A model generated the notes under the pieces. The model ran no database searches, was not told the DNA's origin, and saw nothing but the letters and a program-made list of their open reading frames with translations. A stretch of DNA of 64,000 nt. Source: UBA11740 sp049273695. Its GTDB lineage: Bacteria; Acidobacteriota; Blastocatellia; Pyrinomonadales; Pyrinomonadaceae. Made by a program: the position numbers and the translations under genes. This document shows positions 42,621 through 52,259 of the stretch, piece by piece (within the stretch, counting starts at the first letter, position 1; every line of letters starts with the position of its first letter). The stretch spans positions 1 through 64,000 of the forward strand of contig JBASRE010000051.1 of NCBI GenBank assembly GCA_049273695.1, in the 5' to 3' direction.

Positions 42621-43538
42621 ATGTCTGAGGTCCCCGGCACACGAGACCTGACGCGCGAGTTTCTTACCTATATCCAGGTCGAGAAAGGTCTCTCACGCAA
42701 TACGCTCCAGAATTATGCCCGCGACATTAGCCGGCTGAAGACGTGGGCCGAGACGAAACGAAAGCGAGTTGAACAGCTCGATCGGAAGGACCTGCGCGAG
42801 TGGATTGCGTCAATGTCGCGCGAAGGCCTGGCGCCGACCTCGATCGCCCGTGCCGTCAGCGCGGCCCGCGGCTTCTTTCGTTTTCTGATGCTGGATCGCC
42901 ACGTGCAGCGCGATCCGACGGAAGACATTCACACCCCGCAACGCAGCTCACATCTGCCGAAATTCCTGACTGAAGAAGAGATGGAGCGTCTGCTCCGCGC
43001 GCCGGACATCAAGAGCGATGTGGGCGTGCGTGATCGGGCGATGCTCGAGGTGCTGTATGCAGCCGGTTTGCGCGTCTCTGAGATGTGCGGCTTGCGTGTC
43101 GCGGATGTTGATTTGGATGGCGCGATCGTCACGTGTCACGGGAAGGGAAGCAAACAGCGGCGCATTCCGATCGGCAAAAGTGCGGTGCATTGGTTGCAGC
43201 GATACATCGCGGTGCGCGATCGGCTCGGGAGCAACAATCCGGTTTTGTTTCTGAATCGCGGACGCGCGCTGACGAGGCAATTGGCGTGGAGCATCATCAA
43301 GACGCACGCGGCGACGGCAGAAGTGCCGGACATCTCGCCGCACACTTTGCGGCACAGCTTTGGGACCCATCTGATGCAGCACGGTGCGGACTCGCGTTCA
43401 GTGCAGGCGTTGCTCGGCCACAGCGACATTTCGACGACCGAGATTTACACGCATATCACTGACCTGCACATGCGCAAGGCGTATGATCGGTTTCATCCGA
43501 GGGCTAGAACTGCGAGCAGCGGCAAGAACGCAAAATAA
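42621..43538 (+). CDS. xerD: XerD-type tyrosine recombinase
   Basis: A 305-residue site-specific recombinase of the chromosome-dimer-resolution type. N-terminal SAM-like DNA-binding domain (~8-90) and catalytic domain (~105-290) with all active residues: Arg in AAGLRVSEMC (~144), Lys in HGKGSKQRRIP (~168), HxxR in HTLRHSFGTH (~240), His in LLGHSDISTT (~266) and the nucleophile in TEIYTHIT (~276). It is core-length and has no integrase-type extension, and there is no phage or island gene beside it, so a housekeeping Xer role is favoured over a mobile-element one. XerC versus XerD is not certain. The start at 42621 (MSEVPG) is chosen over 42597. Confidence 0.9.
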   Translation: MSEVPGTRDLTREFLTYIQVEKGLSRNTLQNYARDISRLKTWAETKRKRVEQLDRKDLREWIASMSREGLAPTSIARAVSAARGFFRFLMLDRHVQRDPTEDIHTPQRSSHLPKFLTEEEMERLLRAPDIKSDVGVRDRAMLEVLYAAGLRVSEMCGLRVADVDLDGAIVTCHGKGSKQRRIPIGKSAVHWLQRYIAVRDRLGSNNPVLFLNRGRALTRQLAWSIIKTHAATAEVPDISPHTLRHSFGTHLMQHGADSRSVQALLGHSDISTTEIYTHITDLHMRKAYDRFHPRARTASSGKNAK

Positions 43539-43551
43539 GAAACCGGCGGAT

Positions 43552-43671
43552 TTTCCATTTGTCATTTGACATCTATCATTTGCCATTCAGATTCACAGTC
43601 TTGGAGTTCGCGAGGCCGCGACGGTTTCGAACATCAATGGCAAATGAAAAATCTCAAATGATAAATGGAAA
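43552..43671. repeat. foldback element after xerD
   Basis: Two inverted 36-base arms (43552-43587 and 43636-43671) that differ at only a few positions flank a 48-base centre. Each arm contains repeated TCATTTG units (CATTTGTCATTTG, ATCATTTGCCATT). The whole would fold into a long hairpin. It lies between xerD and a GNAT gene and is not coding. Confidence 0.8.
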
Positions 43672-43695
43672 CTGATTTTCTAATTACCTGAAGTG

Positions 43696-44229
43696 ATGAC
43701 AACTTCTACAATAGAAGTCACGCGCACCTACCTCGAGATGCGCGATCCGTCTGAACTGCAGACGGCCAAGCTCGACGACCCGTTAATCCGAATTGAACCT
43801 CAGAAAGACTGTTCCATCGAATTGTTTCGCTGGCTTTACGTGGAAGTCGGTAAGAACTATCACTGGATTGATCGTCTGCCGTGGACTGACAACGATATTC
43901 GCGCGCACCTGGCGCGACCTGAGAATTCCGTCTGGCTGATGACTTACGACAAAGAGCGGGCGGGATATTTTGAGCTCAGAAAATGCGAAGACGGCTCGGC
44001 TGAGGTTGCTTACTTTGGGCTGCTACCGCAGTTCCTCGGCCGCGGGCTGGGCAAACATCTGTTGACGTCGGCGACGGAACAGGCCTGGGCGGACGGCGCG
44101 AACCGAGTGTGGCTGCACACGTGCACTCTCGACGACCCGGCGGCATTGCCGAACTATTTGAAGCGTGGGTTCCGGCCGTTCAAGACGGAGAAGTACGAAG
44201 TCGAGATGAAGTCAGTCCCGGCCACATGA
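43696..44229 (+). CDS. GNAT N-acetyltransferase
   Basis: A 177-residue GNAT enzyme. The acetyl-CoA loop is PQFLGRGLGKHLLTSA (~114-129), matching Q/R-x-x-G-x-G/A, and is followed by WLHTCTLDDPAALPNYLKRG, the typical final strand-helix. The N-terminal acceptor part (LYVEVGKNYHWIDRLPW) is unlike the other GNAT in this window, so substrates differ. ATG at 43696 follows a GTG in frame. It converges with a hybrid kinase. Substrate unknown. Confidence 0.87.
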   Translation: MTTSTIEVTRTYLEMRDPSELQTAKLDDPLIRIEPQKDCSIELFRWLYVEVGKNYHWIDRLPWTDNDIRAHLARPENSVWLMTYDKERAGYFELRKCEDGSAEVAYFGLLPQFLGRGLGKHLLTSATEQAWADGANRVWLHTCTLDDPAALPNYLKRGFRPFKTEKYEVEMKSVPAT

Positions 44230-44247
44230 GCGGATGGACCTCTATCT

Positions 44248-46449
44248 TCACTTGCGTCCAAGTACTGAAGCGATCGAAGTGACAAAGCTCTCCGGCTCGA
44301 TTGGTTTCGGCACATGCATCTGGAAACCGGCTAAAAGCGCTTGCGAACGATCTTCATCCGTGGCATAGGCGGTTAAGGCGACCGCAGGAATGCGCGCGTG
44401 ATGCGACGCTAATTTCCGGATTCTCCGAATCAGACTGTAGCCATCTTCGATCGGCATCCCGATGTCGCTGACGAGCAAATCCGGATTCCACTCGTTGAAT
44501 TCCAGCATCGCCATTGCCGCTGAGTCGCTGCAGCGGACATCGCTCCCGCAACTGGTGAGAATCGTCATCAGCAAATCGCGCGAGTCGGGTTCGTCGTCTA
44601 CGATCAGAACTTTCACGCCCTCCAGCAGATGCGCATTGAAAACACCATTGCCGGTAGTTTCGTAAGCCGTGGTCTCGTTTTCAACGAGAACGTTATCGAG
44701 AGCCAGCGGAATCGTCACGGTAAAAGTTGATCCACGATTAGGCCCGTCGCTGGTGACTTCCACTGAGCCGGCGTGAAGGTCGACGAGGTGTTGCACGATG
44801 GCCAGTCCGAGGCCGAGACCACCGTGTTCACGCGTGGTTGAGCCGTCCGCCTGGCGAAATCTATCGAAAATAAACGGGACAAATTCGGGTTTGATTCCGA
44901 TGCCGGTGTCGGCGACGGAAACGCTCACGCGCGAATCGTATGCCGTCGTCTCGATGCTTACGCGTCCGCCACGCGCCGTAAACTTCACGGCATTGCTAAA
45001 CAGATTCCAAAAGATTTGCTGCAACCGGTTCGGATCGCCGAGGACGGCGATGTTCGTCGAGGGAGCGGCGTTAGTAAATTCAATCTCCTTCGCGTCCGCC
45101 AGCGGACGGATGGCGTCCAAGGCAGTCTCGATCACTTTCGAAACATCAACCGGCCCCCGATCGATGCTCAGTTTGCCGGTGATGATGCGCGAAACGTCGA
45201 GCAGGTCGTCGATTAGTTGTGACTGGGAGCGCGCGTTTCGCTCAATTGTATCAAGAGCGCGGGTGAGCTCGCTGTCGTTCAACTTTCTCGTGCGCATCAA
45301 ATGGCTCCAGCCGAGAATTGCCGTCAGGGGCGTGCGCAACTCGTGAGAAAGCGTCGCGAGAAACTCATCCTTGGTTCGGTTTGCGGCTTCGGCTTCTTCA
45401 CGGGCAGCCTGCTCGCGCACCAGGAGCCGCGCGCGTTCTTCCTCGGCCTGCTTTCTGACCGCCATTTCCATGCGGAGTTCGGTTGCGTGATTTTCTGATT
45501 CGGCGTAGAGGCTCGCGTTTTCGTAAGCGACCGCGACGTGGTTGGCGAAGGTGGCGGCCAAACTCTCGTCGGCCTCAGTAAACTCGTCGGCGGTGCGACT
45601 GTTCAGCACGTAAAACCAGCCGCGCAACGCGGTGGCGGAAATTATGGGAGCTCCTAAAAACGACCGGATTGAATTTGCATCCAGGTCCTCCTCAACCAGT
45701 AGATCGCTTGACTCGTCGAGACGAACCGGCGCCCGCTCGTTAACCACCCGGTCGAGCGCCTTCTGAATGACGTTTGGCAGTTCGCCCGTTTCGTGAATGT
45801 TGCCCTTTGCGTCGCACCGGAAAAAGTGCCGCGTGGTCCGTTCATCGTCGGAAAGCATCGCGACGGTTATTTCTTCTGCATCGATGATGCGCTGCGCGGA
45901 ACGGCAGAATCTTTGCAGCACGGCCGCAGGTTCGCGCTCCGCCGCTAGTTTATGGCCCAGGTCGATGAGCATCCGCAGCCGTTCGAGGTTTGCATTCTTA
46001 ATCTCTTTGTTCTGCTGCTCGAGAAGCTGTGCCTGGCGTTTTACTTCACGCGCCTTCTTGAACAACTCGACAAACACGTTGACCTTAGATCGCAGAATCG
46101 CCGGGTCGACCGGTTTGACGATGTAATCGACTGCGCCCAGTGAATACCCGCGGCTGAGATGCGCGTGGCCGGTCGTATTCGCGGTCAGAAAGATGATTGG
46201 AATGTCACGCGATTTTTCACGGCCGCGAATCAACTCGGCCGTTTGCAAACCGTCGATTCCCGGCATGTAAACATCGAGAAGCACCACGGAGACATCATGG
46301 TCCAGTAAGTAACGAAGCGCATCTTCGCCCGAGCTGGCGCGAATCAAATTTCGATCCGGTGAGTGCAGAATTGCCTCCAGCGCCAGCAGATTCGTGGAAC
46401 TGTCGTCCACCATCAGGATGTTGATTCGTTCGCTCACTTTATCAGTCAT
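44248..46449 (-). CDS. hybrid histidine kinase, receiver-GAF-kinase-receiver
   Basis: A 733-residue cytoplasmic sensor kinase. Order: N-terminal receiver (~10-125, phospho-Asp in VVLLDVYMPGIDG), coiled coil, GAF sensor (~160-310), a second coiled coil, HisKA with H-box ATLSHELRTPLTAILGW (~375), HATPase (N box ~485, DTGIGI, GGLGLGLAIV), and a C-terminal receiver (~610-725, Asp in LLVSDIGMPIEDGYSL). There is no membrane segment, so it senses an internal cue. The start at 46449 overlaps the stop of the poly-HAMP kinase as ATGA. The two genes are therefore translationally coupled and probably form one phosphorelay. The start at 46476 is not supported. Confidence 0.94.
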   Translation of the reverse strand: MTDKVSERINILMVDDSSTNLLALEAILHSPDRNLIRASSGEDALRYLLDHDVSVVLLDVYMPGIDGLQTAELIRGREKSRDIPIIFLTANTTGHAHLSRGYSLGAVDYIVKPVDPAILRSKVNVFVELFKKAREVKRQAQLLEQQNKEIKNANLERLRMLIDLGHKLAAEREPAAVLQRFCRSAQRIIDAEEITVAMLSDDERTTRHFFRCDAKGNIHETGELPNVIQKALDRVVNERAPVRLDESSDLLVEEDLDANSIRSFLGAPIISATALRGWFYVLNSRTADEFTEADESLAATFANHVAVAYENASLYAESENHATELRMEMAVRKQAEEERARLLVREQAAREEAEAANRTKDEFLATLSHELRTPLTAILGWSHLMRTRKLNDSELTRALDTIERNARSQSQLIDDLLDVSRIITGKLSIDRGPVDVSKVIETALDAIRPLADAKEIEFTNAAPSTNIAVLGDPNRLQQIFWNLFSNAVKFTARGGRVSIETTAYDSRVSVSVADTGIGIKPEFVPFIFDRFRQADGSTTREHGGLGLGLAIVQHLVDLHAGSVEVTSDGPNRGSTFTVTIPLALDNVLVENETTAYETTGNGVFNAHLLEGVKVLIVDDEPDSRDLLMTILTSCGSDVRCSDSAAMAMLEFNEWNPDLLVSDIGMPIEDGYSLIRRIRKLASHHARIPAVALTAYATDEDRSQALLAGFQMHVPKPIEPESFVTSIASVLGRK

Positions 46450-49400
46450 GAATCGTCGTCCTTCCGCGAGAGCCAAACACGCAAAAGGGAGAACAATTGA
46501 TCGATGTCTAACGGCTTCGAAATGTAATCCGACGCGCCCACCTCCAGACAGTGATCGCGGTCGGCTTTCATCGCCTTGGCAGTCAGCGCAATGATGGGCA
46601 GACTCTTGAAGTTTTCCATCTTGCGGATCTCGCTGATCGCTTCGTAGCCGTCCATCTCAGGCATCATGATGTCCATGAGCACGGCTTCGATACCCGGCAT
46701 GGCCCTGAGCAGGTCGATCCCCTTCTGCCCATTTTCGGCGTGAACAACTTTCATGTTGTAAGACTCAAGCGCGCTGGTGAGCGCAAAGATGTTCCGCACG
46801 TCGTCATCGACGATTAGGACTTTGCGATCAGCCAACAAGGGATCGCGCCGCTTGAGTTGTTCGAGCATGCGGCGTTTCGATTCGGGCAGGTTAGCTTCGA
46901 CGCGATGCAGGAAAAGCGCCGTCTCGGCAAGCAGCCGCTCTGGCGAGTCAGCTTCCTTGATAATCACCGACGCCGCCACTCTGCGAAGATGCACCTCTTC
47001 TTTCCGGGTCAGCTCTTTGCCGGTGTAGACAATGATCGGAATATTCGCGCGCGTGGGATCGGCCTGCAGTTGCTCGATCAACTCAAAGCCAGTCATGTCC
47101 GGCAGCTTCAGGTCGAGCACCATACAATCGAACCGTTTTTCCTTCAGACGCCGCAACGCTTCCTGGCCGGTGGCCACGGCGGTGGTGCGCACGTCGCCGT
47201 TACCGATCAACTCGACCAGACTCATGCGCTGCACATCATCGTCTTCGACCAGCAACAATTCGCGCGCATCGCGTGCCAGAAAGTCATTGATGTGATCGAA
47301 GGTCTGCGCGAGGTCGCCATTCGTCACGGGCTTCTTCAAGAGTGTGGAAGCGCCTTGCCTGAGCGCCCGGCGCCTTTGTTCTTCGACGGTGATGATATGG
47401 ACCGGAATATGTCGCGTCCGCGGATCGTGTTTCAGTCGATCCAGAATCGTCCAGCCGTCTCGATCCGGCAGCCGAATATCGAGCGTGATTGCGGCCGGGC
47501 TGTATTTGAGCGCGAGCGCGAGGGCCACGTTCCCCGACTGCGCCACCAGACACTTGAAACCTTTCTGGTGAGCCAGGTCGACGAGAATGGTGGCGAAGTT
47601 CGCATCGTCTTCGACAATCAATACGACGCGATCGCCCTCCTCGATATCGATGCGATCGTCCAGGATTGGCGATTCATCGTCGAGCAAAAGCGCCTGGGTG
47701 TTGAAAGTTTCGGCCGGAGTCCAGGCGGCTTCCATTTTCCTTGGCCCACTTCTTTTTGCCGCCGGTGGCGCTACGGCCCGTGACGGAACGTAATCGCGCG
47801 GCAGAAACAGCGTGAAGGTGCTGCCTTCGCCGGGCATGCTGCTGACGCGAATCTCGCCGCCAAGCAGGCGCGCAATCTCACGACTGATCGAAAGACCCAA
47901 CCCGGTGCCGCCGTATTTGCGGCTGGTAGTGCCGTCGGCCTGCTGGAAGGCTTCAAAAATAATTCGCTGCTTCTCAGCGGGAATGCCGATGCCGGTGTCA
48001 CTGACCGAGAATGCAATGATGTCCGTCGCGCGGTTCAAGGCTTCCAGGTAATACTTCTCGTCGCGGGGCGCCGGACTGACCTTCAACACCACGTTTCCCT
48101 GTTCGGTGAACTTGAAAGCATTCGACAGCAAGTTCATCAGAATCTGTTGCAGGCGCTTTTCATCGGTAGCTATCGTCGGCTCGAGTTCATCGCCGCGCTC
48201 GATGAAGAAGCCGATGTCCTTGTCCTTTGCCAGTTGATGGAAGCTGCGTTCGAGTTGATCGGTTATGTCGTCGATCGAGACGTCTGAGACCTCGATGCCC
48301 ATCATGCCCGATTCGATCTTCGACAGATCGAGAATGTCATTGATCAGCGACAGCAAATCTGATCCCGAAGAGTGAATCGTTTCGGCGAACTGCACTTGCT
48401 TCGACGAAAGGTTTTCTTCGCCATTTTCCGCCAACTGACGAGAGAGAATCAGCATGCTATTGAGGGGCGTGCGCAGCTCGTGCGACATGTTCGCCAGAAA
48501 TTCTGATTTGTATTTCGACGTGAGCGCGAGCTGTTCGGCTTTCTCTTCCATCTCCCAGCGCGCCTCTTCGACCTCGCGGTTCTTGGCTTCGACTTCGGCC
48601 TTCTGCCGGGCCAACAGCGCCGCTTTATCCTGCAATTCTTCGTTCGTTTGTCGCAGCTCTTCCTGCTGGCTCTTAAGCAAATCTTCAGACTCGCGGAGCG
48701 ATTGCGCCTGTAGCTCGAGCTGCTCGTTGGTTTTCTTCAGCTCGTCCTGCTGGCTTTGAAGTTCGCCGGCAAGCGACTGTGACTGCAACAGAAGATCTTC
48801 AGTTCGAGTGTTCGCTTCGATCGTGTTAAGCACGATCCCGATACTCTCAGTTAGTTGATCGAGGAAGGTGAGGTGAGTGTCGTTGAACGAGTGAAACGTC
48901 GAAAGCTCGATCACAGCCTTTACTTCGCCTTCAAACAGCACCGGCAGAACGACGATGTTGTTAGGCGCCGCCTGGCCGAGGCCCGACTTTACGTGGACGT
49001 AACTCGACGGCACGTTCGTGACCAGGATGCGTTCTTTTTCTAACATGCACTGGCCCACCAGCCCTTCGCCCGCCTGAAACTGATTCGCCAGATTCTTTCG
49101 CTTGTTGAAAGCGTATCCGCCCAGCAGCTTCATCGTCGCGTCGCCGTTATCGCTGTGATTGACGTAGAAGACGCCCTGCTGCGCATCGACCAATGGCGCC
49201 AACTCAGAAAGCACCATCTGGGCAACCGTTTTCATATCGCGTTGTCCCTGGAGCATGCGCGTGAACCTGGCGAGGTTGGTCTTCAGCCAGTCGGTTTGCG
49301 TGTTCTTCTGCGTTGTCTCCTTCAGATTGAGAATCATCTCGTTGATGTTGTCTTTCAACGCGGCGACTTCGCCCTGCGCTTCGACCGTAATTGAGCGCGT

Positions 49401-52259
49401 CAGGTCACCCTTTGTCACGGCCGTTGATACTTCCGCGATCGCGCGCACCTGATTCGTCAGGTTCGCCGCCAGACCGTTGACGTTGTCGGTCAGGTCGCGC
49501 CACGTTCCGGCCGCGCCCGGCACGTTTGCCTGGCCGCCGAGTTTTCCTTCCACACCTACTTCGCGTGCGACCGAACTCACCTGATCGGCAAAGGTCGCGA
49601 GCGTGTCGGTCATGTTGTTAATGGTGTCAGCGAGTTCGGCGATTTCGCCTTTCGCTTCTACCGTCAGCTTTCGTTTAAGGTCGCCGTTTGCGACCGCCGT
49701 TACCACGCGCGCAATGCCGCGGACCTGGTCAGTCAGGTTGCTGGCCATCGAGTTCACGTTGTCGGTCAGGTCCTTCCACGTGCCGGCGACGCCGCGCACA
49801 TCCGCTTGTCCGCCCAGTTTTCCTTCAGTACCCACTTCGCGCGCCACGCGCGTTACTTCTGAAGCGAATGAATTGAGTTGATCGACCATTGTGTTGATGG
49901 TGTTCTTCAACTCGAGGATTTCCCCTTTGACGTCTACCGTAATCTTCTTTGAGAGGTCACCGTTCGCGACTGCGGTCGTTACGTCTGCGATGTTGCGGAC
50001 CTGGCCGGTGAGGTTGCTGGCCATCGAGTTCACGTTGTCGGTGAGATCTTTCCACGTGCCCGCGACACCGGGTACCGATGCCTGGCCGCCCAGTTTTCCT
50101 TCCGTACCGACTTCGCGCGCTACACGCGTCACTTCCGACGCGAAGGCATTGAGCTGGTCCACCATCGTATTGATGGTGTCCTTGAGTTCCAGAATCTCGC
50201 CTTTAACGTCTACCGTGATCTTCTTGGACAGGTCACCGTTAGCCACGGCGGTGGTGACTTCCGCGATGTTACGAACCTGACCGGTGAGGTTGCCGGCCAT
50301 AAAATTCACGTTGTCGGTCAGGTCCTTCCAGGTTCCGGCGACTCCCATCACTTGCGCCTGACCGCCGAGTCTTCCTTCCGTACCGACTTCGCGCGCCACG
50401 CGCGTCACTTCCGATGCGAAGGAGCTGAGCTGATCCACCATCGTGTTGATGGTGTCTTTGAGTTCCAGGATTTCGCCTTTCACATCGACGGTGATCTTCT
50501 TGGACAGATCACCCTTCGCCACCGCCGTGGTAACGTCGGCAATGTTTCGGACCTGCGCAGTCAAGTTGCCTGCCATTGAGTTCACGCTGTCCGTCAGGTC
50601 TTTCCAGGTGCCGGCCACGCCACGCACGTCCGCCTGGCCACCGAGTTTTCCTTCCGTACCGACTTCGCGCGCGACGCGCGTCACTTCCGATGCGAAGGCA
50701 TTGAGCTGGTCCACCATCGTATTGATAGTGTCTTTGAGTTCCAGAATTTCGCCTTTCACATCCACGGTGATCTTTTTGGACAAGTCGCCGTTCGCAACCG
50801 CAGTGGTAACTTCGGCGATGTTTCGCACCTGGCCCGTGAGGTTGCCGCCCATCAAGTTCACGCTGTCGGTCAGGTCTTTCCACGTGCCCGCCACGCCTTT
50901 CACGTCAGCCTGGCCGCCAAGTTTGCCTTCCGAACCTACTTCGCGGGCCACGCGTGTTACTTCCGATGCAAAAGCGTTCAGCTGATCCACCATCGTGTTA
51001 ATGGTGTCCTTGAGTTCCAGAATTTCGCCTTTCACATCGACGGTGATCTTTTTCGACAAGTCGCCGTTCGCGACCGCCGTGGTAACTTCGGCGATGTTAC
51101 GAACCTGACCGGTAAGGTTGCCGGCCATGAAGTTCACGTTATCGGTCAAGTCTTTCCAGGTTCCGGCCACGCCCATCACCTGCGCCTGACCGCCGAGTTT
51201 GCCTTCCGTACCAACTTCGCGCGCGACGCGCGTTACTTCGGACGCGAACGAGTTCAACTGGTCTACCATCGTGTTGATGGTGTTTTTCAATTCGAGAATT
51301 TCGCCTTTGACGTCTACGGTGATCTTCTTGGACAAGTCGCCGTTCGCGACTGCGGTCGTGACTTCGGCGATGTTTCGTACCTGGCCCGTGAGGTTGCTGG
51401 CCATCGAGTTGACGTTGTCGGTCAGGTCCTTCCAGGTGCCGGCAACGCCGCGCACATCGGCCTGGCCGCCAAGTTTCCCTTCAGTTCCGACTTCGCGCGC
51501 CACGCGCGTCACTTCGGAAGCGAACGAGTTCAACTGGTCCACCATCGTGTTGATGGTGTTCTTCAATTCGAGGATTTCGCCCTTCACGTCCACGGTGATC
51601 TTCTTAGAAAGGTCACCGTTAGCCACGGCGGTCGTCACTTCAGCGATGTTGCGGACTTGCGCGGTGAGGTTGCCCGCCATCGAGTTCACACTGTCGGTTA
51701 GATCCTTCCACGTACCTGCGACACCCTTGACCTTCGCTTCGCCGCCAAGTTTTCCTTCGGTTCCGACTTCGCGCGCCACGCGCGTCACTTCGGAAGCGAA
51801 CGAACCGAGCTGGTCCACCATCGAGTTAACGACTTTCGTTGTCCGCAGGAACTCGCCTTTCAGCGGCCGCCCGTCGACTTCGAGGTTCATGCGTTCAGCC
51901 AGGTCGCCGTTTGCCACCGCGCCGATTACGCGCGCCATTTCGCTGGTGGGCCGCGCCATGTCGTCAATCAGCAGGTTTGTGGAATCAACCAGCCTCAACC
52001 ACGACCCGGCCGCAGCCGGCACCGCGGCGCGATGCATGATCTTTCCTTCCTTGCCGACTACGCGGCTGACGCGCTCCAACTCTTTCGCCATCTTGTCGCT
52101 TAGGTCGATGATGTCGTTCAGAGTGTCGGCAATTTTTCCTGCTTCGCCGGTCCAGTCACCGGGCAAACGCGTCGAAAAATCACCCTTCTTAAAGGCGACA
52201 AGGGTCTTCAGGAGCAGTCTTGAATTAATAGAGTCTTGGGTAACAGTTTGAGCTCGCAT
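46446..52259 (-). CDS. giant poly-HAMP hybrid histidine kinase
   Basis: A 1937-residue soluble sensor. It begins with two divergent HAMP-like units (~1-195), then seven near-identical 92-residue HAMP repeats (~197-840, core VANGDLSKKITVDVKGEI), two more divergent repeats (~841-985) and a GAF domain (~1000-1150). A long Gln/Glu coiled coil, HisKA (MSHELRTPLNSMLIL), HATPase (DTGIGI, GGTGLGLSI) and three receivers follow. Phospho-Asp motifs are ITLDIRLPDRDG, MVLDLKLPDMTG and LMDIMMPEMDG. The layout resembles fungal Nik1/Os-1 osmosensors and large bacterial relatives. No membrane segment is seen. The ATG at 52259 has AAGGAAAA upstream; 52340 is in frame but poor. Its stop overlaps the next kinase gene. 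Confidence 0.96.
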   Translation of the reverse strand: MRAQTVTQDSINSRLLLKTLVAFKKGDFSTRLPGDWTGEAGKIADTLNDIIDLSDKMAKELERVSRVVGKEGKIMHRAAVPAAAGSWLRLVDSTNLLIDDMARPTSEMARVIGAVANGDLAERMNLEVDGRPLKGEFLRTTKVVNSMVDQLGSFASEVTRVAREVGTEGKLGGEAKVKGVAGTWKDLTDSVNSMAGNLTAQVRNIAEVTTAVANGDLSKKITVDVKGEILELKNTINTMVDQLNSFASEVTRVAREVGTEGKLGGQADVRGVAGTWKDLTDNVNSMASNLTGQVRNIAEVTTAVANGDLSKKITVDVKGEILELKNTINTMVDQLNSFASEVTRVAREVGTEGKLGGQAQVMGVAGTWKDLTDNVNFMAGNLTGQVRNIAEVTTAVANGDLSKKITVDVKGEILELKDTINTMVDQLNAFASEVTRVAREVGSEGKLGGQADVKGVAGTWKDLTDSVNLMGGNLTGQVRNIAEVTTAVANGDLSKKITVDVKGEILELKDTINTMVDQLNAFASEVTRVAREVGTEGKLGGQADVRGVAGTWKDLTDSVNSMAGNLTAQVRNIADVTTAVAKGDLSKKITVDVKGEILELKDTINTMVDQLSSFASEVTRVAREVGTEGRLGGQAQVMGVAGTWKDLTDNVNFMAGNLTGQVRNIAEVTTAVANGDLSKKITVDVKGEILELKDTINTMVDQLNAFASEVTRVAREVGTEGKLGGQASVPGVAGTWKDLTDNVNSMASNLTGQVRNIADVTTAVANGDLSKKITVDVKGEILELKNTINTMVDQLNSFASEVTRVAREVGTEGKLGGQADVRGVAGTWKDLTDNVNSMASNLTDQVRGIARVVTAVANGDLKRKLTVEAKGEIAELADTINNMTDTLATFADQVSSVAREVGVEGKLGGQANVPGAAGTWRDLTDNVNGLAANLTNQVRAIAEVSTAVTKGDLTRSITVEAQGEVAALKDNINEMILNLKETTQKNTQTDWLKTNLARFTRMLQGQRDMKTVAQMVLSELAPLVDAQQGVFYVNHSDNGDATMKLLGGYAFNKRKNLANQFQAGEGLVGQCMLEKERILVTNVPSSYVHVKSGLGQAAPNNIVVLPVLFEGEVKAVIELSTFHSFNDTHLTFLDQLTESIGIVLNTIEANTRTEDLLLQSQSLAGELQSQQDELKKTNEQLELQAQSLRESEDLLKSQQEELRQTNEELQDKAALLARQKAEVEAKNREVEEARWEMEEKAEQLALTSKYKSEFLANMSHELRTPLNSMLILSRQLAENGEENLSSKQVQFAETIHSSGSDLLSLINDILDLSKIESGMMGIEVSDVSIDDITDQLERSFHQLAKDKDIGFFIERGDELEPTIATDEKRLQQILMNLLSNAFKFTEQGNVVLKVSPAPRDEKYYLEALNRATDIIAFSVSDTGIGIPAEKQRIIFEAFQQADGTTSRKYGGTGLGLSISREIARLLGGEIRVSSMPGEGSTFTLFLPRDYVPSRAVAPPAAKRSGPRKMEAAWTPAETFNTQALLLDDESPILDDRIDIEEGDRVVLIVEDDANFATILVDLAHQKGFKCLVAQSGNVALALALKYSPAAITLDIRLPDRDGWTILDRLKHDPRTRHIPVHIITVEEQRRRALRQGASTLLKKPVTNGDLAQTFDHINDFLARDARELLLVEDDDVQRMSLVELIGNGDVRTTAVATGQEALRRLKEKRFDCMVLDLKLPDMTGFELIEQLQADPTRANIPIIVYTGKELTRKEEVHLRRVAASVIIKEADSPERLLAETALFLHRVEANLPESKRRMLEQLKRRDPLLADRKVLIVDDDVRNIFALTSALESYNMKVVHAENGQKGIDLLRAMPGIEAVLMDIMMPEMDGYEAISEIRKMENFKSLPIIALTAKAMKADRDHCLEVGASDYISKPLDIDQLFSLLRVWLSRKDDDS
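49740..51671 (-). repeat. seven tandem 276-bp coding repeats (HAMP array)
   Basis: 1932 bp made of seven copies of one 276-bp (92-codon) unit, near-identical at the protein level and strongly alike at the DNA level. Each encodes two alternating HAMP-like helices pairs. The variation is in a few positions (NTIN/DTIN, NSFAS/NAFAS, QADV/QAQVM). Units before and after the block have diverged further. Such arrays expand and shrink by recombination. Confidence 0.9.

Noticed and set aside
42621..43538. Tyrosine recombinase as the integrase of a genomic island
   Set aside because: Core-length XerD-type protein with no tRNA, att-like repeats or island genes beside it; housekeeping Xer is simpler.
49740..51671. 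CRISPR-like or satellite repeat array
   Set aside because: The 276-bp units are contiguous, in frame and encode HAMP domains inside one gene; there are no spacers.
51199..52251. Plus-strand open frame of 350 codons opposite the HAMP array
   Set aside because: Shadow of the repeated coding units; the repeat keeps the opposite frame open and the product is a low-complexity repeat of no known family.
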